Source: Streptomyces cinnamoneus (lineage in GTDB: Bacteria; Actinomycetota; Actinomycetes; Streptomycetales; Streptomycetaceae). Taken from it: DNA of 64,000 nt. The notes beneath the pieces were generated by a model. That model worked only from the letters and a program-made list of their open reading frames with translations, was not told where the DNA came from and ran no database searches. The DNA lies in NCBI RefSeq assembly GCF_002939475.1, contig NZ_PKFQ01000001.1, forward strand, positions 4,027,001 to 4,091,000, written 5' to 3'. The position numbers and the translations under genes are program-made. Below are positions 58,563 through 64,000 of this stretch, piece by piece (position 1 is the first letter of the stretch; each line of letters opens with the position of its first letter).

Positions 58563-58725
58563 GGGCGCCCGTCTGCCCGGTGAGCGCGACCTGGCTGAGG
58601 AGTACGGCGTGGCGATCGGCACTGCTCGCCGCGCGATTCAGGAACTAAGGGAGCGGGGCTTGCTGATCACCCTGCCTGCCAAGGGGACGTTCGTCGCTCA
58701 GCGCCAGCCGACAGATGCCGAGTGA
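58563..58725 (+). pseudogene. truncated GntR-family DNA-binding domain
   Basis: From about 58565 the frame reads A-R-L-P-G-E-R-D-L-A-E-E-Y-G-V-A, then R-R-A-I-Q-E-L-R-E-R-G-L and P-A-K-G-T-F-V-A-Q, ending at TGA 58723-58725. This is the second half of a GntR winged helix; the first helices and start codon are missing. It abuts the truncated minus-strand gene, as expected for a deletion scar. Confidence 0.7.
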
Positions 58726-58794
58726 AGCCCCCGCGGCAGGATCCGGGTCACCGCACCCGTCATGGACGACGAAGCTCCGTGGTGTGATGACGCC

Positions 58795-59187
58795 ATGAGC
58801 CGTGCCATGGAAGAGACCAACCGCCGCATGCTCCGGGCGCGGGATGCGATGGACCGCGCCTACGCGCAGCCGCTGGACGTCCCGGCCCTGGCGAGGATCG
58901 CCCACGTGTCGGAGGCGCACTTCACGCGCACCTTCCGGGCCACGTTCGGCGAGACGCCGCACCGCTACCTACAGCGCCGCCGTGTCGAGCGGGCGATGTT
59001 CCTGCTGCGCGAGACCGATCGCAGCGTGACGGACGTCTGCTTCGAGGTCGGCTTCGGCAGTCCGGGAACCTTCAGCCGGACGTTCCGCGACATCGTCGGC
59101 CGGTCGCCGAGGACGTACCGCAAGGAAGCGGTGTCTGCGCGCGTGCCGACGTGCTTCACGATGGCGTGGACGCGGCCCTCCAGCTGA
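58795..59187 (+). CDS. short AraC-family regulator
   Basis: 130 aa: only the DNA-binding part of the AraC family, with two helix-turn-helix units (V-P-A-L-A-R-I-A-H-V-S-E-A-H-F-T-R-T-F and V-T-D-V-C-F-E-V-G-F-G-S-P-G-T-F-S-R-T-F). It lies 48 bases before a VOC-family gene in the same direction, a common actinobacterial pair. ATG at 58795 is preferred over one 33 bases upstream. No ligand domain is present, so sensing may involve the VOC partner. Confidence 0.9.
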   Translation: MSRAMEETNRRMLRARDAMDRAYAQPLDVPALARIAHVSEAHFTRTFRATFGETPHRYLQRRRVERAMFLLRETDRSVTDVCFEVGFGSPGTFSRTFRDIVGRSPRTYRKEAVSARVPTCFTMAWTRPSS

Positions 59188-59235
59188 GCAGTTTTGGATA
59201 AGTTTCCGGCTGGCCGGCTCACTAGTGTGGTGCAC

Positions 59236-59646
59236 ATGTTCAACGCCATCACGCAATCGCAGATATACGTCCTCGACCAGGACGAGGCCCTCGACTTCTA
59301 TGTCGGGAAGCTGGGTCTGGAGGTCACCGCCGACGTCGACATGGGTTTCATGCGCTGGCTGACCGTCAGCGTGCCCGGTCACCCGGAGCGTCAGATCCTG
59401 CTGGAGAAGCCGGGTGCTCCGGCGATGTCCGAGGAGACGGCGCAGCAGGTGCGCGAGCTGGTGACGAAGGGCGCGATGGGCGGCTGGCTGATCTTCACGA
59501 CGGACGACTGCCGCAAGACCTACGAAACGCTGCTGGCGCGGGGCGTGGAGTTCACCGAGGAGCCCACCGACCGCCCGTACGGAACGGACTGTGGTCTGCG
59601 CGACCCGTTCGGCAACCGCATCCGCTTCACCCAGCCGAAGTCCTGA
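59236..59646 (+). CDS. VOC-family (glyoxalase/bleomycin-resistance fold) protein
   Basis: 136 aa with two beta-alpha-beta-beta-beta units: S-Q-I-Y-V-L-D-Q-D-E-A-L-D-F-Y-V-G-K-L-G and G-V-E-F-T-E-E-P, then G-L-R-D-P-F-G-N-R-I-R-F. The final R-D-P-F-G-N is the family signature. ATG at 59236. Probably binds or detoxifies a small molecule and is co-transcribed with the AraC-type regulator. Substrate unknown. Confidence 0.9.
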   Translation: MFNAITQSQIYVLDQDEALDFYVGKLGLEVTADVDMGFMRWLTVSVPGHPERQILLEKPGAPAMSEETAQQVRELVTKGAMGGWLIFTTDDCRKTYETLLARGVEFTEEPTDRPYGTDCGLRDPFGNRIRFTQPKS

Positions 59647-60181
59647 AGGACGGGTGGGCCCCTACGGGATGTGGGGGGCGGCTTGGGCCGGTGGGGCAGT
59701 GAATTGTGGTGTGCCGGGTGCGGGTTTCGCCTCGCGCCTGTGGCGCAAGGCGCTGGCGGCGGGAGGGGAGGGTGGGGCTGCGGTTCGGTGTCGGTCGGTT
59801 GGGCCGGTGGGGGGCTGGGGGCAAAGATGCCTCCGCTGCGCTGCGGCGCGGGCTGCTGCCGCGTTCCTCCCGGGGGACAGGACTTTTGAGGTGCGGCCGG
59901 TGGGGTGGGGAGCAGCGAAGCGCGAGCCGTCGCTGCGCTCCTCAGCAGACACCGTCACCGTCCCGGTGCGGGGAAAGCCTTTGGTCGCGCAGCGGCCGGG
60001 CCTCCAGGGCGTAGCCCGCCGCCTTCGCGCCCAAGCCGCGCAGCGGCGCAGTCACACTTCGTGCGCCGCGCCAGCAACCTGCCTCCGCGCCCCAAGCCGC
60101 GCTTCGTGCGCCGCGCCGACGCCTCCGCTCGCTCCCCCTGCCCCCACCTGCCCCTACCTCGCGATCTGACTGCGGCGGCGT
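59647..60181. other. 535-base gene-free region with internal and dispersed repeats
   Basis: No supported gene. The left part (59660-59880) is G-rich on the plus strand. CTTCGTGCGCCGCGCC occurs at 60057-60072 and 60102-60117. The segment 59929-60048 is similar to 63059-63172. Confidence 0.6.
59929..60048. repeat. dispersed intergenic repeat, copy 1
   Basis: About 120 bases sharing high similarity with 63059-63172, including a 22-base identical stretch here at 59983-60004 (GGTCGCGCAGCGGCCGGGCC plus TC) and GTCGCTGCGCTC at the left end. Confidence 0.75.
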
Positions 60182-60793
60182 CTAGGGGCGGGGAGGTCCG
60201 GGGCTGATGAGGGTGAGTACGGCGTCGAGAAGTGTGGAGGTCAGGGCGGGGAGTCGGTCGGGGGATTCGCTCAGCAGGAACAGCCAGGCGAAGACGGGGC
60301 CGACCAGCAGGGCGTTGAGGGCGGCTGGGTCGGGGCGGGTGGTGAGCTCGCCGCGTGCGGTCGCGTGATCCAGGATCTCCGTGAGGGTCTGGCGCTGGGC
60401 TCCGAGGTATTTCCGGTCGAACCGGTCCCGTAGTGCGGGATCGGCGTGGATGTCCGCCAGCAGGCCCGGGATCGTCCCCTGCGGCGGCATGGCCATGCTG
60501 TCCGCGACCTCGGCGAGCACGGCGGCCAGATCGGCGCGGAGCGACCCGCGGTCGGGTGCCACGGCCAGAAACTGATCCGGTAGAAGCACGTCAAAGATCA
60601 TTTCCTGCTTGGTGGCGTGCCGCCGGTAGATCGCCGCCTTGCCCACGCTCGCTCGCGCGGCCACCTCGGCCATCGTCAGCCGCATGTACCCCACCTCGGT
60701 CAGCAGCTCTCGGACGGCGGTGGCGATGGCGTCGTCGACGCGGCTGTCTCGGGGGCGGCCCCCCTGGTTGCGGGCTTGCTTTCGCGCAGACAT
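60182..60793 (-). CDS. TetR-family regulator
   Basis: 203 aa. The helix-turn-helix includes V-G-K-A-A-I-Y-R-R-H-A-T-K-Q-E-M; residues 100-190 resemble the TetR_C_16-type helical ligand domain. ATG at 60793. Divergent from a DUF6463 membrane gene with a 320-base gap full of tandem repeats that may be its operators. Ligand unknown. Confidence 0.9.
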   Translation of the reverse strand: MSARKQARNQGGRPRDSRVDDAIATAVRELLTEVGYMRLTMAEVAARASVGKAAIYRRHATKQEMIFDVLLPDQFLAVAPDRGSLRADLAAVLAEVADSMAMPPQGTIPGLLADIHADPALRDRFDRKYLGAQRQTLTEILDHATARGELTTRPDPAALNALLVGPVFAWLFLLSESPDRLPALTSTLLDAVLTLISPGPPRP

Positions 60794-61112
60794 GCGAGCA
60801 TCATACGAAACCGACAGTATCGAAACCGGGAGTTCCATAACCATCGGGTTCCCATAACCCTCGGGCTCCCATGACTGTCGGGGGTTCCCGTACCTGTCGG
60901 GTTCGTCGTTCTCCAGCGCAGCCGTCCGCCCGGCGCGCGGTGATGGCCGGCGCCCGCCATCGGCGGGTCCGGCCCCACCGGCACGGTGTGCCGGCTCGGA
61001 AGGAATGGCTGATGCGCATCCCGAAGGGCGCCCACACCCACACCGAACCTGCTCGGCTCGACCGCGGCCGGCCGCAACGGCCCGCCGCAGCACGCGACAG
61101 AGGGGGATTCAA
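60794..61112. promoter_or_regulatory. divergent promoter region of TetR / DUF6463 genes
   Basis: 320 bases holding the tandem repeats at 60827-60905 and two direct copies of CGAAACCG (60806-60813, 60821-60828) next to the TetR start. The right half shows no gene or repeat. Confidence 0.5.
60827..60905. repeat. four degenerate 17-19 bp tandem repeats
   Basis: Units begin at 60827, 60845, 60862 and 60879, with a partial fifth at 60898; each approximates CGGGnTCCCATAACCnT. Unit lengths are 18, 17, 17 and 19 bases. Iteron-like arrangement between two divergent promoters. Confidence 0.7.
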
Positions 61113-61493
61113 ATGATCAAAGGTGCCGGCTGGCTCCTCGTGTTCTTGGGGGCCGCACACACGCTCCTCGCCCTGACGATGGAGGGAGCCGCACGCCACG
61201 CCGGGGAGTGGTTCAGCGGGGCGCTGTGGGGTGAGGACTTCTCCGACATGAGCCCGGCCGGCAGCGCGCTCTGGCTGTCTCTGGAGAGTTTCGGCCCGCC
61301 GCTCCTCGTGGTCGGCCTGATCGTCCTGTGGTTGGACCGCCGTGGCATCACGCCACCGCCGTTCATCGCGTGGACGCTGGGGATCTGGGGGGTGGTGGAC
61401 GCCGTCGTCCTCATCACCACGCCCTGGCCGCTCTTCCTGCTCGCGAACATCCTGCTGTTGGTCGGAGGCCGCCGCGCCGCCGGCCGCGGCTGA
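61113..61493 (+). CDS. DUF6463-like membrane protein
   Basis: 126 aa with four predicted helices: G-W-L-L-V-F-L-G-A-A-H-T, L-W-L-S-L-E-S-F-G-P-P-L-L-V-V-G, W-T-L-G-I-W-G-V-V-D-A and L-F-L-L-A-N-I-L-L-L-V-G. ATG at 61113 with GAGGGGG before it. Probably controlled by the divergent TetR regulator. Function unknown. Confidence 0.8.
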   Translation: MIKGAGWLLVFLGAAHTLLALTMEGAARHAGEWFSGALWGEDFSDMSPAGSALWLSLESFGPPLLVVGLIVLWLDRRGITPPPFIAWTLGIWGVVDAVVLITTPWPLFLLANILLLVGGRRAAGRG

Positions 61494-61630
61494 GCAGCAC
61501 CGCACGTGCCCCTTGCTCCAGAGCCCAGGACCAGGGGCGTCGCGTCGAGAGCGGGCAGCGGACACAGCCGCTGGATCACCCGGCAGACCGTTGCACAGGG
61601 TGGTGGTGCGTGAGAGCGGCGAGCAGCCCG

Positions 61631-62512
61631 TCAGTGCACCAGCAGGTCGATCAGACCTGTCAGGTCCTCCTCGCCGCCGCCCTCGGCCAGGCGGCGGCGC
61701 ATCAGCTCGAAGTAGGGACTGAGCAGTTCGGAGCTGACGCCCTGCTGCTCGGCGGTGCTCAGGAAGGTCGGCGTGCCGGCCACCTGCATGGCGAGGTTGG
61801 AGACGACATCCTTGGTGTAGTCACCGGTCCGCAGGTGGTCGGCGGTCTGGTGAACTGCCGGGGCCATCGCGATGAGCCAGTCGGCGAGCAGCGGAGCGAG
61901 CGCCGCGGGGTCGATGTCTTCCTTGCGGATCAGGGCGAAGGCGTGCGCGGTCCCGGCGAACATCCCGTACATGGCGCTGAGCAGGGCCACGTCGTGGAGG
62001 GCTGCGAAGCCCGCGTCCTCGCCTACGTAGGTGGTGCCGGCCGGGGCGGCCAACGTGTCTTGGTGCCGTTCGAACAGTTCCCGCGAGCCGCTGTAGAAGA
62101 CGTAACCGCCGGCCTCCGGGACGCCGATCATGGGAGGGACAGCCATGATCCCGCCGTCCAGGTAGCGGGCGCCGCGGTCGCCGGCCCAGGCGGCGCGGTC
62201 CCGGGCCTGGGCAGGGGTGCTGGTGGTCAGATTGACCAAGTCCCTGCCGGCCAGGTCGGTGCCGGCCAGCGCCTCGCCGACCGAGGCGTCGTCCAGCAGA
62301 CAGGTGACGACGAGCTTGTTCGCCGCGACCGCCTCAGCGGCGCTGTCCGCGACGTTCGCGCCCTCTGCGGCGAGCGCGTCGGCGCGGGCCGGCGTGCGGT
62401 TCCAGACGGTGAGCGGGTGACCGGCGGCAAGCCAGGTACGGGCCAGCGCGCTGCCCATCGCGCCGAGCCCCAGCAGTGTGACGGGGGTCTTTTCAACGGA
62501 GTTCTGTGCCAT
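61631..62512 (-). CDS. NAD(P)-binding oxidoreductase, imine-reductase-like
   Basis: 293 aa. The N-terminal Rossmann fold has L-L-G-L-G-A-M-G-S-A-L-A and V-W-N-R-T-P-A-R; the C-terminal helical domain has H-D-V-A-L-L-S-A-M-Y-G where beta-hydroxyacid dehydrogenases have a catalytic Lys. Asp at that place is typical of imine reductases. ATG at 62512. It is divergent from an HxlR regulator with a 96-base gap, so it is likely redox- or aldehyde-responsive. Substrate unknown. Confidence 0.85.
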   Translation of the reverse strand: MAQNSVEKTPVTLLGLGAMGSALARTWLAAGHPLTVWNRTPARADALAAEGANVADSAAEAVAANKLVVTCLLDDASVGEALAGTDLAGRDLVNLTTSTPAQARDRAAWAGDRGARYLDGGIMAVPPMIGVPEAGGYVFYSGSRELFERHQDTLAAPAGTTYVGEDAGFAALHDVALLSAMYGMFAGTAHAFALIRKEDIDPAALAPLLADWLIAMAPAVHQTADHLRTGDYTKDVVSNLAMQVAGTPTFLSTAEQQGVSSELLSPYFELMRRRLAEGGGEEDLTGLIDLLVH

Positions 62513-62608
62513 GCCGATTAGGCTCGTCGCAGACCCCGGGGTGATCAAGTACGCACTTCTGAGTGGGTGGTTACCGCGGGGTGAGCGAGCACGTCAGAAG
62601 GGGTGGGC

Positions 62609-62947
62609 ATGACGACGCTGAACCGGCCGGGGGCACCAGGCGGACACGTCTGCGGGATCGACACCGCGATGGAGGTGATCGGCGGCAAATGGAAGGTGCT
62701 GATTCTCTGGGCACTTCACGAGCACCCCCACCGCCGCTTCGGCGAGCTGCGCCGACTGCTTCCGGGGGTCACCGAGAAGGTGCTGGCCTCTCATCTACGG
62801 GAGATGGAGTCAGACGGCGTCGTGCACCGCTTCTCCTACGACGAGGTGCCGCCCCGCGTCGAGTACTCGCTCACCGAGGACGGCACGCGCCTCAACGCCG
62901 CGCTCGAGCCGCTGGCTGCCTGGGGGCGCGAGCGGCGAACCGCCTGA
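62609..62947 (+). CDS. HxlR-family regulator
   Basis: 112-aa winged helix: C-G-I-D-T-A-M-E-V-I-G-G-K-W-K-V-L-I-L-W-A-L, then R-R-F-G-E-L-R-R-L-L-P-G-V and V-E-Y-S-L-T-E-D-G. The Cys15 before the first helix is the residue used for redox/aldehyde sensing in several HxlR relatives. ATG at 62609 (AAGGGG upstream). Divergent from the imine-reductase-like gene and probably controls it; a small CACT/AGTG palindrome lies in the gap. Confidence 0.92.
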   Translation: MTTLNRPGAPGGHVCGIDTAMEVIGGKWKVLILWALHEHPHRRFGELRRLLPGVTEKVLASHLREMESDGVVHRFSYDEVPPRVEYSLTEDGTRLNAALEPLAAWGRERRTA

Positions 62948-63255
62948 GCGACTGAATCGAGGGTGGGGGTAGGCCTTGTGGCACGTGCTGGTCGTAGAGG
63001 CACCCTGATCACCTCCAGGACCGGTTCGCCCGGATCGCCTCCAGGGCCGGCTCGCGCTGTCGCTGCGCTCGTCAGCGGAGACGGCCACCGTCCCGAGCGC
63101 CGGGCCGGCCTTTCGGTCGCGCAGCGGCCGGGCCTCAGGCCGTAGCCCGCCGCTTCGTGCCGTGCAGCGGCGAAACCGCGGCGGTGGTGCGGGCAGTACG
63201 GCCCGCAGCGTCCGCTCACACGGTCCGCCGGACAAGCCTTAGGGCAGCGCCGTGG
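62948..63255. other. 308-base gene-free region
   Basis: Convergent gap between the HxlR gene and the secreted-protein gene. No supported gene; it contains dispersed-repeat copy 2. Confidence 0.5.
63059..63172. repeat. dispersed intergenic repeat, copy 2
   Basis: Similar over about 115 bases to 59929-60048: GTCGCTGCGCTC near the left end, CCACCGTCCC, a 22-base identity at 63115-63136, and GTAGCCCGCCGC. Same orientation as copy 1. Confidence 0.75.
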
Positions 63256-63783
63256 TCACCACACCAAGGCGTCCGAGGCGTTGGACTGCCAGTAGGTGAC
63301 GGCCGCGCTGTCGTCGATCCACGTGCCCTTCGGGAGGGCGATCGAGTCGGGTCCGCCCTCGGAGCCGTCACCGCTGTCGAGGAAGACGTGCACGGTCCGG
63401 ACGTCACGCCCGTTCTCCCCGGAGCCGTCGGCGGACGACAGCCGGATGCCCGCGTAGGCGGACTGGCCCGGCGCGAGCGTCACGACCGACTGCGGCGCCG
63501 ACTCCTCGATCGCCTGGGCGCCGACGTACGTGTCGTTGTCGAAGCCCAGGAGCGGGGCCTTGACGAGGGTGCAGGACTCGGAGCCGGTGTTGGTGACGGT
63601 CAGCAGCTGGTGGTTGATCGGGCGGCTCACGTTCCGCACGGTGAAGTCGGCGGACGAGGTGGAGCAGAGCGCCTGGACCGGGCCGCGGTCCGCCTGCGGG
63701 GCGGCCTGGGCGGGAACGGCCGCCGTCGCCAGAACGGCGGCGCCGGACAGGGCGGCGGAAGCGATGAGACGTGCGAAGCGCAT
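63256..63783 (-). CDS. secreted DUF4232-like protein
   Basis: 175 aa with a Sec signal peptide (M-R-F-A-R-L-I-A-S-A-A-L-S-G-A-A ... A-Q-A-A) and a beta-sandwich body with two Cys (A-L-C-S and E-S-C-T-L) that probably form the family disulfide. Conserved elements: L-T-V-T-N-T-G-S-E-S-C, L-A-P-G-Q-S-A-Y-A-G-I. Matches DUF4232, a common exported family in streptomycetes of unknown role. ATG at 63783. Confidence 0.82.
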   Translation of the reverse strand: MRFARLIASAALSGAAVLATAAVPAQAAPQADRGPVQALCSTSSADFTVRNVSRPINHQLLTVTNTGSESCTLVKAPLLGFDNDTYVGAQAIEESAPQSVVTLAPGQSAYAGIRLSSADGSGENGRDVRTVHVFLDSGDGSEGGPDSIALPKGTWIDDSAAVTYWQSNASDALVW

Positions 63784-64000
63784 GGGGATGCTCCTGATGA
63801 GAGTCAGTGGCCGCTTGTCGCCCCGGTGTTCCCCGAGGCCTGATCAGCCTGCGGCGGTGCCCGTGCCCGCTTCAAGACTCATCCGGCATTCCGGCACGCC
63901 GGGACGGCCACACACGGCCTGACCTGCGCACATGCCAGGCCGTGGAACGCCTTGGTGGAACGCCGGCGGTCAGCCCTGGGGGGCGGGCGACCACCGGGCG
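63784..64000. other. window end, no gene seen
   Basis: About 217 bases upstream of the secreted-protein gene; its promoter should lie here. No coding frame is supported before the window ends. Confidence 0.4.

Noticed and set aside
59647..60181. Overlapping small frames in the G-rich gap
   Set aside because: All low complexity, differing in every frame, without ribosome-binding sites; better explained as repeat-bearing non-coding DNA.
60827..60905. CRISPR array
   Set aside because: Units are directly adjacent, degenerate and without spacers; no cas genes nearby.

Overview
The window is about 64 kb of a Streptomyces (or very close actinomycete) chromosome. The evidence is very high GC with strong third-position bias, many GTG starts, ATGA/GTGA stop-start overlaps, a lone groEL2 behind two CIRCE elements, futalosine-pathway menaquinone genes (mqnB, mqnD), and many small actinobacterial families (DUF2530, DUF3027, DUF4031, DUF5753, DUF6879, DUF1059). 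I found no rRNA, tRNA or CRISPR array.

Layout. 0-4 kb: end of threonine synthase, a ThiS/MoaD-like sulfur carrier, a cold-shock protein, HrcA/CIRCE-controlled groEL2, and a secreted tendamistat-like protein. 4-7.6 kb: a three-gene N-acetylmuramate operon (RpiR-type regulator, murQ etherase, PTS EIIBC). 7.6-10.3 kb: two coupled small genes, a drug-efflux MFS and an HD hydrolase. 10.3-14.3 kb: an accessory island on the minus strand next to cutC. It has a decayed large serine integrase, a three-gene cassette (small acidic protein, DUF6879, XRE-DUF5753), a CxxC mini-protein, a Cys/His-tailed protein and a methyltransferase. 14.3-21.1 kb: cutC, an MFS/ArsR pair with two clean palindromic operators, a HelD/HelR-like helicase and an XPB-type helicase.

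21.1-27.7 kb: a 6.6 kb integrative element with an intact large serine integrase, an HNH protein, a small resolvase, a second copy of the cassette and two small Cys-motif proteins. It has inserted into the first codons of the XPB helicase gene. The displaced native start (V-S-G-P-L-I-V-Q) lies at the far end, while the element supplies a new ribosome-binding site and GTG start. A 10-bp core is present at both junctions, and the rebuilt attP is a clean inverted repeat. This is the best-supported unusual event in the window.

27.7-41.7 kb: chromosomal backbone (XPB-associated helicase-like protein, a membrane protein, an Hsp90-fold ATPase, a DUF3027 protein, an MFS protein, a lipoprotein, mqnB-mqnD, a long cold-shock protein, a HAD hydrolase). 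41.7-45 kb: an iron-box-preceded FecCD/ATPase siderophore importer without a binding-protein gene. 45-52.5 kb: CtpE-like P-type ATPase, DUF2530, AzgA purine permease, MarR-MFS pair, ThpR and a 28-aa membrane microprotein. 52.5-64 kb: a patchwork of regulator/effector pairs (LysR, TetR-oxidoreductase, ArsR, AraC-VOC, TetR-DUF6463, HxlR-imine-reductase-like), two truncated gene ends meeting at a scar, a dispersed intergenic repeat and a tandem repeat block.

The two accessory islands share one plan: integrase beside the 5' end of a host gene, reading away from it, followed by small acidic protein - DUF6879 - XRE/DUF5753 - small Cys protein. That cassette is the strongest candidate here for an undescribed system. 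All coordinates and motifs were read by eye; family names come from recognised motifs, not searches.
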